Shown here: piece by piece, positions 11,862 to 23,369 of the stretch
How the letters are laid out: each line of letters starts with the position of its first letter
Position numbering within the stretch: the first letter of the stretch is position 1
Origin: Poa pratensis
Taxonomy: Eukaryota; Streptophyta; Magnoliopsida; Poales; Poaceae
Direction: 5' to 3'
Length of the DNA: 64,000 nucleotides
Assembly: GCA_947311845.1 (NCBI GenBank)
Contig: CAMZMU010000107.1
Location: forward strand, 13,995,042 to 14,059,041
Position numbers and translations under genes: made by a program
Notes under the pieces: generated by a model
What the model was told of the DNA's origin: nothing
What the model saw: only the letters and a program-made list of their open reading frames with translations
Database searches by the model: none

Positions 11862-12443
11862 CTAAGAGATATTGATAACTAAACGATAAAAGCAAAACAC
11901 ACCATGACTAGATAGATATGATAAACTAGTGGAGATAAAGACTAGGTGGAACTCCCCAAGCTTGACGTTTTGCAAGGTCTTTCTTTGCTGCAGCTTCCTC
12001 CTTCTCATATTCTTTCTCCCACTCAGCCATCTTCCATGGAAAGGGCTTTCCATCATGGAAAGATGTAGGTGGATCATTATACCTGAGGGTGGCAGCTGCT
12101 GCAATCTTCTTGAAGCGTTCTTCATATTCACAGTTCTGGTTCTCCAAATCCCACATGAAGCATTGGAACTTTTCCCACTTGTCGATGACGTCCTTGTATC
12201 TATCTTCCAGATCTTCAAGCCTTTTCTTGTACTCTTCAACCTTCTGAAGGTCTTGTCCTCCAACTCATCCAGCCTTGCCTCTACCGTGCCGGTGGCCTTG
12301 GGAGCCTTCACCTCCTCCACGAGCATCACGCCCTCCTTGAAGCACACGGTCTTCGGTGGTGTCATCACGGAGTTGAGGTAGCGGTTCACAACACCCTCCT
12401 TGGGAGAGCTCTCCCCCTCTTGGTTGGATCCGGAGCAAGACAT
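11862..12443 (-). CDS. Env-position reading frame of Gypsy-A (unknown, coiled-coil rich)
   Basis: A 193-residue minus-strand frame starts MSCSGSNQEGESSPKEG and lies between integrase and the 3' LTR, where Athila elements often carry an extra gene. The N-terminal half is polar with an acidic/basic helical stretch (VEARLDELEDK). Its frame seems to shift near 12240: a second frame (11926-12156) continues with charged helical sequence rich in E, K and A (EWEKEYEKEEAAAKKD), more natural than the frame that ends at 11862. No transmembrane segment or known domain was recognised. A TATA-like element lies about 80 bp upstream. It may be a captured or regulatory protein; the function is unknown. Confidence 0.45.
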   Translation of the reverse strand: MSCSGSNQEGESSPKEGVVNRYLNSVMTPPKTVCFKEGVMLVEEVKAPKATGTVEARLDELEDKTFRRLKSTRKGLKIWKIDTRTSSTSGKSSNASCGIWRTRTVNMKNASRRLQQLPPSGIMIHLHLSMMESPFHGRWLSGRKNMRRRKLQQRKTLQNVKLGEFHLVFISTSLSYLSSHGVFCFYRLVINIS

Positions 12444-12523
12444 GGCTAAAACCTGACAGGCAGAAACAACAGAAACAAAGATCGCTCGAGAACGCTCGGT
12501 GCGAGATCAGATCGGCAGAGAGG

Positions 12524-12533
12524 GGTATATATT
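12524..12533 (-). promoter_or_regulatory. TATA-like element ahead of the env-position frame
   Basis: The minus strand reads CAATATATACCCC, placed just after CTTGACCTAAAAAC. The same block-plus-TATA order occurs in the solo LTR (19171-19200) and in the LTR at 1-934. The downstream ATG is at 12443. Confidence 0.5.
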
Positions 12534-12770
12534 GAGGGTTTTTAGGTCAAGACGAAGCGTCGGGATCGAAAACGAGACGAAAAAGGACTCCGAGGTGGAA
12601 AAGGGATAGCCCCACGCGGCCAGGTACTTGGGCCGCGTGGGCCCCTCTCTTTTCTCCCTCGGGTCTCCGTTTCGTCCAGTTTTCTTGTCCCATACGATGA
12701 TTTCCATAAAAATTGACCTCCGTAAAATTTTATGCAATTCCGAGAAACTTTCCAACACAAAAGTTACCTT

Positions 12771-15445
12771 CTATTGATTTAGGGTTTCTGGAACTGCACG
12801 GTTTCTCTCAATTACCTCTTCCGGTGTTTGTAAATTCAACTCCTCCACCCTTCCGATGAAGCTCTTTCCTGCAATATAAGGTTTAAGGCGTTGTCCATTG
12901 ACTACATGAGGTTTACCTTTCATGTCACCGTGAAGACGGATAGCTCCTGAACGGTACACCTCCTGTATCACTAATGGTCCCTGCCACTTTGAAGCTAGCT
13001 TCCCTGCAGAAAACTTGAAACGAGAGTTGTACAATAAAACTTGATCACCTACTTTGAATTCCTTTTTCTTAATTTTCTTGTCATGCCAAATCTTAACTTT
13101 TTCTTTAAACATCCTGGCACTTTCATAAGCTTCATTTCTCCATTCGTCAAGTAGGTTTAGGTCAAGAATTCTCTTTTCTCCCGCAGTTTTAAAATCAAAG
13201 TTCAGTTGTTTAATAGCCCATCTAGCTTTATGTTCTAGTTCAACAGGTAAGTGACAAGCTTTTCCATAAACCATTTTATAAGGAGACATTCCCATAGGAT
13301 TTTTAAAAGCAGTTCTATAAGCCCACAAAGCATCATTAATCTTAATTGGCCAATCAGATCTAGACTTATTCACTGTCTTTTCCAAAATGAGTTTAATTTC
13401 CCTATTGCTTAATTCAACTTGCCCACTTGTTTGAGGATGATAAGGAGATGCAATTCTATGGTTAACATCATATTTTGCCAAAGTTTTTCTAAGAACACCA
13501 TGCAAGAAATGAGAACCACCATCAGTAATTAAGAACCTAGGAACACCAAACCTGGGGAAAATGATGTCCTTGAGCATCTTCATTGCTGTGGCATGATCTG
13601 CACTTTTGGTTGGAATTGCTTCCACCCACTTTGTAACATAGTCAACTGCAACCAAAATGTGAGTATGCTTTGTCTTTGATTCTGGGAAAGGACCCATAAA
13701 GTCAAAACCCCACACATCAAATGGTTCAAGTGGCAATGAATAATTCATAGGCATTTCATTCCTCCTACCAATGTTTCCTACTCTTTGACATTTATCACAA
13801 GATTTAACATATTCAGCACAGTCCTTAAATAAAGTAGGCCAATAGAAACCAGATTGTAATACCTTTGCTCCTGTGCGATCTCCTGCATGATGCCCTCCAT
13901 AGGGACTGTCATGACAATCTCTTATAATAGCCTGTTGTTCATGCTCAGGTACACAACGTCTAATAATACCATCCACACTTTTCTTATAGAGGAAAGGATC
14001 ATCCCAAAAATAATGTCTAAGATCATAAAAGAATTTCTTTCTTTGTTGAGAAGTGAAGTGTGGAGGCAAAACTTTACCAACAATAAAATTTGCATAGTTG
14101 GCAAACCAAGGAGATGCAACTTTAGCACTAGAAACATTAACAATTGCAAGTTGTTCATTAACAAAGCTATCATTAATAGGAATAGGATCATCAGGTATGC
14201 TTTCCATCCTAGAGAGATGATCAGCAACTTGATTATCCTCCCCTTTCCTATCAACAATGTGTAAATCAAATTCTTGCAATAGAAGTACCCATCTTATTAG
14301 TCTAGGCTTAGCATCTTTCTTATTCATCAAGTATTTAATAGCAGAATGATCAGTATGTATTGTGACTTTTGAATCAGTAATATAAGGTCTAAACTTGTCA
14401 CAAGCAAACAGTACTGCTAAAAATTCTTTCTCAGTTGTAGCATAATTCTTTTGAGCAGCATCAAGTGTTCTACTAGCATAATAAATAACATTCAGTTTCT
14501 TATCAACACGTTGGCCCAAAACAGCCCCAACTGCATAATCACTAGCATCACACATAATTTCAAAAGGCAAGTTCCAATCAGGAGGTTGAATAATGGGAGC
14601 AGTGATTAAAGCATTCTTCAAAATATTAAAGGACTCAATGCAATCATCATTAAAAGAGAAAGGAACATCCTTTTGCAGAAGATTGGTTAGAGGTTTTGAT
14701 ATTTTGGAGAAATCCTTAATGAACCTACGGTAAAAACCTGCATGCCCAAGAAAACTTCTTATACCTTTGAGGTCCCTTGGATATGGTAGTTTTTCAATAG
14801 CTTCAATCTTTGCTGGATCAACTTCTATTCCTTCTCCAGAAATCTTATGCCCAAGAACTATACCCTCAGTAACCATGAAGTGACACTTCTCCCAATTAAG
14901 AACCAAGTGTTGGTCTTCACAACGCTGTAAAACTTTGTTAAGGTTGAACAAGCAATTATCGAAGGAAGTACCATACACAGAAAAATCATCCATAAAAACC
15001 TCCATTATCTTTTCAATATAATCAGCAAATATAGCATTCATGCATCTTTGAAAAGTAGCAGGAGCATTACATAAACCGAATGGCATTCTCCTGTAAGCAA
15101 AAGTACCATATGGGCAAGTAAAAGTGGTCTTTTCTTGATCATCCTTATGGACAGGAATTTGCGAGAAACCTGAATAACCATCTAGATAGCAAAAGTGAGA
15201 GTGTTTAGATAACCTTTCTAGCATTTGATCAATAAATGGCAATGGATAATGATCTTTTCGAGTTGCTTTATTCAATTTTCTGAAATCAATAACCATCCTA
15301 TAACCAACTACAGTACGTTGAGCCACAAGTTCATCCTTTTCATTTGGAACAACAGTCATTCCACCCTTTTTAGGAACACAATGAACAGGACTAACCCACT
15401 TACTGTCAGCTATAGGATAAATGATACCAGCTTCAATAAGTCTTA
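12771..15445 (-). pseudogene. Gypsy-A RT, RNase H and integrase
   Basis: A long open frame (about 860 residues from 15359) encodes, in order: RT with [11 protein letters not shown], the FMDDFSVYG active site and [12 protein letters not shown]; RNase H with [27 protein letters not shown] and [10 protein letters not shown]; and integrase with an HHCC zinc region ([15 protein letters not shown] to CDKCQRVG) and the D,D,E residues in [18 protein letters not shown] and [11 protein letters not shown]. The C-terminal tail has no chromodomain. The frame between 15360 and 15445 still matches RT N-terminal sequence but is separated from gag-protease by a one-base loss near 15450. The proteins would copy and insert the element in the nucleus. 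Confidence 0.93.
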
Positions 15446-17487
15446 TTACCTCTTTCTTACCACTTCTTTCATTTTTGGATGGAGGCGGCGTTGAAAATCA
15501 ACAACAGGTTTTGCATCTTCCTCCAGATTAATTTTATGCATACATAGAGCGGGGCTTATACCTTTAAGATCATCAAGAGAGTATCCAATGGCTGGTCGGT
15601 GAGCTTTTAGCACATCAAGTAATTTCTCTTCCTCTTCAGCTGAAAGGTTAGCACTAATAATGACAGGATATATGCTCTTCTCATCCAAATATGCATATTT
15701 CAGATTTGCAGGCAAAGGTTTCAATTCAAAACTAGGATCCCCTTTAGGTGGTGGTAGCACTCCTAAATTATCAGGTGGGATATGCAATTGTAATTGTGGT
15801 GGTTGTTGCCATAATATTTGTTCCAAAGCCTCTTTTTCCTCATCATTAAATGGTTCATCTTGATTAAGCATATAACGTTCTACAACATCAGTTGAAGCTA
15901 CAGCTATATGAGCAAGAGTTTCAATTAAATTATTAGGAATTGGCTCTTTCTCAACATGTTTATCAGCAAATTTGGAAAAGTTAAATTCAAGTTTCTCACC
16001 AGCACATTTAATAAACACTTTCTCTTTAGGCAAATTAATTTCAGCACCAACAGTATGTAAGAAAGGTCTACCAAAAATGATAGGACAAAATGAATCTTGA
16101 GGACAACCAAGCACAATAAAATCAGCAGGGTATTTTATTTTGCCAATCAATACTTCAACATCTCTAACAATTCCAAATGGACTAATATAATCTTTATTAG
16201 CAAGTTGAATTGTCATACCTGTCTCTTCCATAACAATGGGATCAATATCAGGCTTGATCTCAAGATAAAGAGAATATGGAATGACACTAATACTTGCTCC
16301 AATATCACATAGACCATGATAACTTGAAGTCCCAATAGAGCATGATATAACAGGTTTCCCAACTTTGGCCGAATTACCTTTGATGACTTTGGTAGCATCT
16401 TCACATAGATAAACATCCACTGGGTCTTCTTCATTTAGTTGCTTGATAACAGAAATTTGAGTGTTGACTTCCACCTGTTCATAAGGCTGAGAACATCTTT
16501 TGTTACTCTTGTTAGTAACAGCTTTAAGTAAATTCTCCTTAACTTGGTTTGGAAATGGAGGTGGTTCAACATACTCCTCAATTGTCACAGATGACATTGG
16601 TTCAACCTGTTTAATAACTTTAGGAACAACAATAGATTGTTTAACAGGTTCAACATAAACTTCAAATCCACTTTTTGGAACACAGATATGATCAGCAAAA
16701 CCTTTAGCTATTTCAATTATAACATAAGGATCAAGACCAAAAGTATCACTCAGATTTTTAAACAGAATAGAAGTAGAGAAATTCTCTACACATGAATATT
16801 CATAATCAAAATATGGCTCATTACCTTTATCAAGATCCCAGTGGCTAGTATTTTCAGAAATAGTCTCCAATAAATTCCATGCTTCTTCTTCAGTGTTATT
16901 AGTAAAACTTCCACCAGATGAATTATCCAGAATCTCCTTGTGCTTCATAGGTAGTCTCACATAAAAGTTTATCAATATAAGTTTCCTTGTAAGATCATGA
17001 CATGGATTCTTGCGAAGGAGTTCCTTTAACCTCCCCCAAGCTTGAGTAATACTCTCTCCCAGATGTGGCCAGAAATTGAATATATAGCAGCGGTTATCAT
17101 AAGCTTCTTTAGGAGTAAAATATTTAAGAAAGAAAACCTTCCTCAAGATACTCCATTCATTCTGGACCTCTTCATCCAGAGACCTGTACCAATCACGAGC
17201 ATTACCAGATAAAGACAAATACAATAGCTTCCTTTTTACCTGATCCTCTGAAATACCAGGTAGTCTGAATAAGCCACATATGTCCTCAATTATTTCCATG
17301 TGCTCGCGTGCCGACTTAGTTCCATCTCCTGTAAATGGATTTTTCATAACTCTTTTAACATGACCATGGGAATTTTAAATCCCACTTTAGGTACCTCAGA
17401 CACAGTAGTTTCAACCACCTTTGCAGTAGTGGCATAAGCACTTTCATATAGAGCAAGATGCAGCGAGGCACGATTCATAAATGCCAT
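15446..17487 (-). pseudogene. Gypsy-A gag and protease
   Basis: The gag reading frame starts at the ATG complementary to 17485-17487 (MAFMNRAS). It meets a one-base deletion near 17346 (KEL then stop) and continues from MKNPFTGDGTKS through FRLPGISEDQVKRKLL and LSGNARDWYRSL to the protease. The protease active site is DIGA (within CDIGASISVIPYS), followed by IIFGRPFLHT. DIGA replaces the more usual D-S/T/L-GA. The frame stops at 15446 after KMKEVVRKR, where one base is missing before the RT. The product would form the element's particle and process the polyprotein. Confidence 0.9.
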
Positions 17488-17550
17488 AGTAACAATGAGA
17501 TAAACAGCTTTCAAGTTTCCTTACCAAACTTCTTACCAATAGCGCTACGC

Positions 17551-17568
17551 TCCCCGGCAACGGCGCCA
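17551..17568 (-). promoter_or_regulatory. Gypsy-A primer-binding site for tRNA-Asp
   Basis: The plus strand reads TCCCCGGCAACGGCGCCA, which equals the 3' end of plant tRNA-Asp(GUC) as I remember it. The element is minus-strand, so its RNA would carry the complement. It sits 11 bp from the 5' LTR end at 17580. Confidence 0.85.
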
Positions 17569-18780
17569 GAAAAGTATCTTGATGGCTCCCAAGTGCAGGA
17601 GATCAATTGTAGTACCTTTCAATTAGAAAAGGTTGTCGAACCCACGAGGAGCTGAAGGTATTGGTTAGTAAGATTGATAAATAAAACAATAAAAGATGCA
17701 GTGTTTTTGGTATTTTCAGTTGTATAATTGCAAGCAGATAACAGATAGTAGCAAGTGAAAGCTCTCAAAGAGAGAAAGCCCAATCCTCTTATGTGGCAAA
17801 GGACAAGCTCAAGTGATGTGTAACTTATATGTGGCAAACGTTCCCGAGGGCGGCATGGATGATGCTAGGCATAGAGATTTATTAAACAACACGTTGAATA
17901 TCTTGTCAAGTTTTAATCCTCTTTGGACGGAGCCATAATTAGGTATAGCTAAATAAATAAACTACAACCCCTTATGATGGATCATGTGGCCAAGCAAATG
18001 ACTGCACAAGAATTATTAAGACCTAAAGTCCCACCATAGCATTACACTCTAAGGTCCCCGATACTAATACCCTCATAATATAACTTCATGACTCGGTCTC
18101 AGGTTTACGTGTCCTCCCAAGTCTCCATCAATTCATTACACTACGGTGTTCTCCTATGAGCCCATATAGGTGAAGTGTTGTGCAGTCGACGTTCGCACAA
18201 CACCATCATAGAATCACATAAAAGATAAACTCTTGACAAAATACCAACACATGTCATATATAAATCAATGCCAATTCATCCTATGCCCTCAGGAACATAC
18301 GGGAACTACTCACAACGTGCGAACATGATCATAATCAGTGGCATAAGTGGTACAACACAATCTGAAATTATAACTTCACCACCAAATAATGACAAGTACT
18401 CAATCACAAACATGAATAGTAGCACAAGACAAGTATCTAGGGTATAGCAACTCTCAAACTGCGAGGGGAACGGAGTGGATCACGGTGATGATGATGGTGA
18501 TGGTGCTGGTCTTGATGGGGGTGATGATGTAGAGGCCTCCTCCCACGCCAAGGAGGAGAGGTGATGACGATGACGATGATTTCCCCCTTCTCCGGAGTTC
18601 CGGAGCAGCAGGATCTGACCCCCCTCGGAAGGGATCAGGAGTTTCGCCGCCGCGACCTCGGATGGACTTGGAAAAATTAGGGCGTTACTTTTCGGGCAGA
18701 CGAAGGCGTTGCTAAAAAGCCCCAGGCGAGGAGGTGCCCGAGGCACCTTTTGGTGGGTCCCACGCGGCCAGGTACATGGG

Positions 18781-20239
18781 TGATGCATGTAAAATGCATA
18801 CATGAACTTTGCACTTTAATTGCTTATATTCTAATCATATTTGCATCATATAAGGGTTATATCAATGTTTTATAATGATTTTGGGAATAATTCATAGTTT
18901 TCCCATTTATTTGGAATTAACCCTGTTTTTTCAGAAAACGTCTTTTTTAGTATTTCAGACTTTCCGGGAGCTTCGGGACTCCAAAAAGGGCAAGGTTAAA
19001 GAGCACGGTTCAGAATTTTCGAGACGAACGCAATGGGCTTAAATTGAAGACCAGGAGCCCAACAGGCTGGAAATGGGAGGGTCCCACGCGGCCTAAAGTA
19101 CATGGCCACGTGGGCCCAGCTCGTTTCCACCTTGGAGCTCCGTGGCCGTCAATCTTTCATCCACTGACTCCGTCTTGACCTAAAAACGCCTATAAAAAAG
19201 GTCCCCTGGCGTTTTGCGAAAGGATGCGGCGGAGAAACACAGAACACCGAAACAGAGAGTCAGAAGGCTGCCGCCGGAGAAGATCGGAGGGGGGAAACGC
19301 CGCCGGAATCACCTCCGGAGGGCTACACCCCCCTCCGACGTGTTCATCATCAATATCTTCATCGCCGTTGCTGCCTCCCATGATGAGGAGGGAGTAGTTC
19401 TTCATCGGGGCTGAGGGCTCTACCGGTAGCTATGTGGTTCATCTCTCTCTCCCATGATGTGATCTTTATGTGATCATGAGCTTTGTAATCCAATTGAATT
19501 CATGGATGTTTCTCCTTCATTGTTTGTGCTACTCAAGTGGTTTTATTAATGTAATTTCCGGAGTCACCTTTATCCCATGGTGTGAAGTTGACAGTGTGCG
19601 CACCGTGTGTGACTCTTAGGCTAAAGGTTACAGAAATACTTACCATGAGTTATTCTTTGTGTTGGATGTCACTATAAAATTGTGGTGTTTGTTTAGTACT
19701 ATTTTGGGGCACTCATAGTGACCTTGGGGTTCCCTAGATGTGGAAGACAGACTTTAAGGTGTGCTTTTGTAGCCCTAGACGATGGTCTTGGTGTTCTATG
19801 ATATTGTGGTGTTTGTTCACTCAGACTTTAAGGTGTGCTCTTGTAGCCCTACGCAGTAGATTGGTATTTCTATCCAATGGGAGAATAGTTCAGAGTAGCA
19901 AAGTGAAGAGGAAATATCTATGTATTCAATTGTTGGGAGTGTCCACTAGTGAAAGTATGATCCCTAGGCCTTATTTCCAAGCATCCTAGAAAACCTTTGT
20001 CTTGTCCTCTTGCATTGAAGAGGATTGGGACACTTCCACATTCTTGCCTTGTTACATCAAACTTCCATCCATTAAATCAACCACCTTGTTCCTTAAACTT
20101 GTTTAGTGCATAATCAAATAAAACTTGTGACACTTTAGTTGTAGGGAATAGATAACTTTTCCTTCTTGCTCCTGCGGATCGATACCTTACTTCCACATTG
20201 AGAGGTGCTACAGTGATCCCTTGCTCTTGAGGGTTATCA
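18781..20239 (+). mobile_element. Solo LTR nested in the Gypsy-A 5' LTR
   Basis: This 1459-bp LTR starts TGATGCATGT and ends GGGTTATCA, flanked by the exact 5-bp duplication ATGGG (18776-18780 and 20240-20244). No internal sequence remains, so intra-element LTR recombination removed the body. A TATA box (TATAAAAAAG, 19191-19200) follows CTTGACCTAAAAACGCC. It is related to the LTR at 1-934. It is the youngest datable layer of the stack because Gypsy-A itself is recent. Confidence 0.93.
19191..19200 (+). promoter_or_regulatory. TATA box of the solo LTR
   Basis: TATAAAAAAG lies about 410 bp into the LTR, just after the shared CTTGACCTAAAAAC block. It could drive transcription rightward into Gypsy-A sequence. 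Confidence 0.6.
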
Positions 20240-20560
20240 ATGGGCCGCGTGGGCCACCCCCATTTGGCCCTCGTGGCTCTCCTCTCTTCGGTCTTCTTCC
20301 CTCTGCCTTTCTCCCGATGAAAAACTGACGCAGTATTTTTCCTTTTATTATTTGAGCTCCTGTAGCTCCTGAAACATTAAAGACAAGAAAAAGGAGGTTT
20401 TCTGCCTCCTAGAAATTAAATACCAAAAATAGGGACTTTGTATGAAAGTCCCCAAAATCATCTAAAACATGTAGAAACGATCATATAATCATGCAAATAA
20501 CATTCTAGTATGATACTAAAAGTTATATAAATGATGATATAAAATGCACGTATCAGGGAG

Positions 20561-22527
20561 TAATCTCATTGTCTTTTGTCGGAACTTTATTCAGGACATG
20601 ACATGATGTCAATATAGCCTCCCCCACCATGCCTTGGATAAACCCGATGTATCTAACATGGCGTTAACCAAATCAGTTAGAGTACGGTTTTTCCGTTCGG
20701 CAACCCCATTTGACTGGGGCGAATAGGGAGGCGTCCTCTCATGAATAATACCATGTTCCGCACATAAAGAATCAAACTCATTAGAGAAGTACTCTCCACC
20801 ACGATCTGACCGGATTCGCTTAATTTTCTTTTCAAGTTGATTCTCAACTTCTGCCTTATAGATTTTAAAGTAGTGTAGAGCCTCATCTTTGGTGCATAAC
20901 AAATATACATAGCAATATCTAGTGGAATCATCTATCAGAGTCATGAAGTATCTCTTTCCACCTTCAGTCAACACACCATTCATCTCACATAGATCAGAAT
21001 GTATAAGTTCTAACGGTGCCAAGTGTCTCTCCTCCGCAGCCTTGTGGGACTTGCGAGGTTGCTTTGCTTGTACACACGAATGACATTTAGAACCTTTGGC
21101 TAAAGTGAAACTTGGGATTAAATTAGATTTTACTAGCCGCGTCATACAACCGAAACTAATGTGACAAAGACGTGAATGCCAAACTTCTGCTTCATTAACA
21201 TTCGAATGAATATTGTTCACGATTTTATTACAAAAATCAGCGAGGGAAAAGCGGAACAAGCCTCCGCATTCATAGCCTTTTCCAACAAACAGTCCATATT
21301 TCGTAACAACTACTTTATTAGACTCAAATACCAACTTAAACCCTTCTCTACATAGAAGGGAGCCACTAACGAGATTCTTCTTGATGGCGGGGACATGCTG
21401 CACGTTCTTGAGCTGCACGATCCTTCCGAAGTAAACTTCAGATCGACCGTGCCAACACCAAGAACAGAAGCACTTGCGCCATTCCCCATCAATACGGATC
21501 CGTTCCCTGTGACCTGATAAGAAGAAAACAATGAGATGTCAGAACATACATGAATATTTGCACCTGTGTCAATCCTCCAATCATTAGACTGACAAACAGA
21601 AAATACAGTAAACAAATTACCGTACCCAGATGCACCATTCTCATTGTTGCTCACAATCATGTTGACAGACTTGGAGTCCTGTCCTGGTTTCTTGAACTTC
21701 TTTGGGCACTTGGGAGCCCAATGTTCCTCTGAACCACATGTGAAGCAGGCTCCTTTCTTCTTATCATTGTTGAAGGGCTTCTTACCCTTCTTCTTAAAGT
21801 CGGTATTCTGTTGGACACTAGGTCTCCCCTTGGGCTTGTGGAAGTTGGAATTCTTCTGTACAAAATTGGCGACAGAAGTTCCCTCGGTCCCTTTTCCGTG
21901 CGAGTCCTTTGCTCTCGAATTCTGCTCGACACTCAGATGGCCAATGACATCCTCAACTGAGAATTCACGCCCCTGGTGTTTCAGAGTAGTGGCAAAGTTC
22001 CTCCAGAAATTAGGCAGCTTAGCGATTATGCATCCCGCGACAAATTTGCCCGGTAGCACACACTTCAGAAGCTCAAGCTCCTTAGCGATGCACTGTATCT
22101 CATGAGTTTGTTCCAATACAGAACGGTTTTCAACCATCTTGTAATCATGGAACTGCTCTATAGTGTACATCTCGCTTCCAGTATCGGTTGCGCCGAATTT
22201 AGATTCGAGCGCCTCCCACAAGTCCTTTGCAACCCGCACATGTAAATATGCATCAACCAACTTATCTCCGATCACGCTCAGAACAACTCCAACAAAGACG
22301 ACGGTGGCCTCCCTAAACGCCTTCTCCTGTTCAGGAGCAATCGTTCCAGTGGGAGTAACACCGGCGACCCAGAACACGTTCATCGCAGTGAGCCATAAGA
22401 TGGTTTTGGTTTGCCAACGCTTAAAATATGTCCCCGTAAACAGGGCTGGTTTCAGTGCAGCAGCAAAACCTTGGATCGAAAATTGCCTACACATATTAGG
22501 TTTTTGGATTGCTGAGAATATAGGCAA
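20561..22527 (-). pseudogene. Ty1/copia gag, protease and integrase
   Basis: The minus-strand gag frame (from about 22497, MCRQFSIQGFAAALKP) contains FKRWQTKTILWL, LWEALESKFGATD and a CX2CX4HX4C zinc knuckle (CFTCGSEEHWAPKC). The protease active site DTGA follows in WRIDTGANIHVC. A one-base loss near 21428 then breaks the frame, and the next frame carries the pre-integrase motif (WHSRLCHISFG), HX3H/CX2C-type residues and the integrase D,D,E positions (HSDLCEMNG, RSDRGGEYF, NGVAERKNRTL). Another small frame break lies after AWWG near 20630. The sequence continues across Gypsy-A at 9441. The element is dead. Confidence 0.92.
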
Positions 22528-23074
22528 TTGTTCGATTAAATTAATTCAATAATAAATCATGAACATGACGTGAGCAGTGCTAATGACATACTGAAACTTG
22601 ATGATAAAACTATGTACTAGACAAATAGTAGATACATCTACACAAATAGCTAGTACGGCAAACATGCAAGTAATCAGGAGAGGGATAAACGTGTACCCTC
22701 CACTAGGCCAGTTGGCCGCAGCAGCGGAGGCGTTAGCCTTGTCGGCGATCCTCTTGTCGGCAGCAGCCTTCTCGATGTCGGCGTCGGTGGCCATGACGAA
22801 GAGGAAGGCGGCGCGGACGTAGTTGATGCAGATGTAGTTGAAGCAGATGAAGTAGAGCGAGAAGTCGCGTAGGAGACGCTCCCCAAAAACCTAATCGCCC
22901 CTCTCCCGTACAGGATCTAGAGAGGCGGAGTTTCGGAGGCCTGCTCTCCCGTCAGCCGTGTACGCGGTGGACGGGATGGGATCAGCGATGGCAGCAACAG
23001 CGGGAGGAACGACGATGCGAGGAGCAAATGCGATGTGGTGTCTGTTGTGTATTTCCGAGAGAGGAGCGACCTCT

Positions 23075-23082
23075 CTTATATA
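23075..23082 (-). promoter_or_regulatory. Copia LTR TATA box
   Basis: The minus strand reads TGTGTATATAAGAGAGG, a strong plant TATA box. Downstream sequence is GC-rich and pyrimidine-rich as in transcribed leaders, and the gag start is about 580 bp away. Confidence 0.65.
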
Positions 23083-23145
23083 CACACGCAGACGGAAGAC
23101 CAACGGAAACACACGCAATTAAGGGAAGAATTAAGAGACTGGTAA

Positions 23146-23355
23146 CGGCCGTACTTAAGAGCACTTAAGACAAAATGTTTCAGCTCAAATTCATTCTCCA
23201 TTAAGCGCAATGAATTCTGAAAACTACCGTACTTAATAGCACTTAAGACGGACGTTTCAGCTCGCAATGAATTCTGAAAACTCCCGTACTTAATTGTACT
23301 TAATACAGACGTTTCAACTCATATTCATTTTTCATTAAGGCAAATATTTCAGTTG
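23146..23355. repeat. Three degenerate tandem repeats in the Copia U3
   Basis: CCGTACTTAA-(N)2-G(C/T)ACTTAA followed by GTTTCA(A/G)CTC recurs three times with period about 60-80 bp. Tandem repeats upstream of the TATA box are where enhancer repeats sit in other plant copia LTRs. Confidence 0.65.
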
Positions 23356-23369
23356 ACCGCATGACAACA

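Larger units (their letters stand above)
9447..20555 (-). mobile_element. Gypsy-A: full-length Athila-like LTR retrotransposon
   Basis: This is an 11.1-kb element on the minus strand, flanked by the 5-bp target duplication GGGAG (9442-9446 and 20556-20560). The LTRs start TGATGG and end ACGTATCA. The tRNA-Asp primer-binding site, polypurine tract, and gag-protease and RT-RNase H-integrase reading frames are all present in canonical order. The integrase lacks a chromodomain and the overall layout fits the Athila/OTA branch. The two LTRs differ at about a dozen places in 1.5 kb by hand count, so the insertion is recent. Three coding frameshifts or breaks make it non-autonomous now. A solo LTR sits inside its 5' LTR. 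Confidence 0.92.
17580..20555 (-). repeat. Gypsy-A 5' LTR, interrupted by a solo LTR
   Basis: LTR sequence matches 9447-10964 from 17580 to 18780 and from 20245 to 20555. The 1464 bp between are the solo LTR and one copy of its target duplication. Confidence 0.92.
22528..23369 (-). mobile_element. Copia leader and 5' LTR (boundaries approximate)
   Basis: Upstream of gag in the minus sense lie a leader with a short open frame (MATDADIEKAAADKRIAD from 22794), then a GC-rich transcribed-looking stretch and a TATA box at 23075-23082. A U3-like zone of tandem repeats extends to about 23355. The right boundary is proposed at 23369 because the minus strand there begins TGTTGTCATG. No partner LTR is in the window, and no canonical initiator-tRNA primer site was found, so the LTR's inner end is not placed. 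Confidence 0.55.

Noticed and set aside
17551..17568. A tRNA gene
   Set aside because: Only the 3' acceptor sequence of tRNA-Asp is present; it is the primer-binding site of Gypsy-A.
20609..20931. Second frame in the Copia integrase as a separate gene
   Set aside because: It is a shadow of the integrase coding frame.
22546..22794. Short frame MATDADIEKAAADK as a host gene
   Set aside because: It lies between the Copia TATA box and gag, so it belongs to the element leader.
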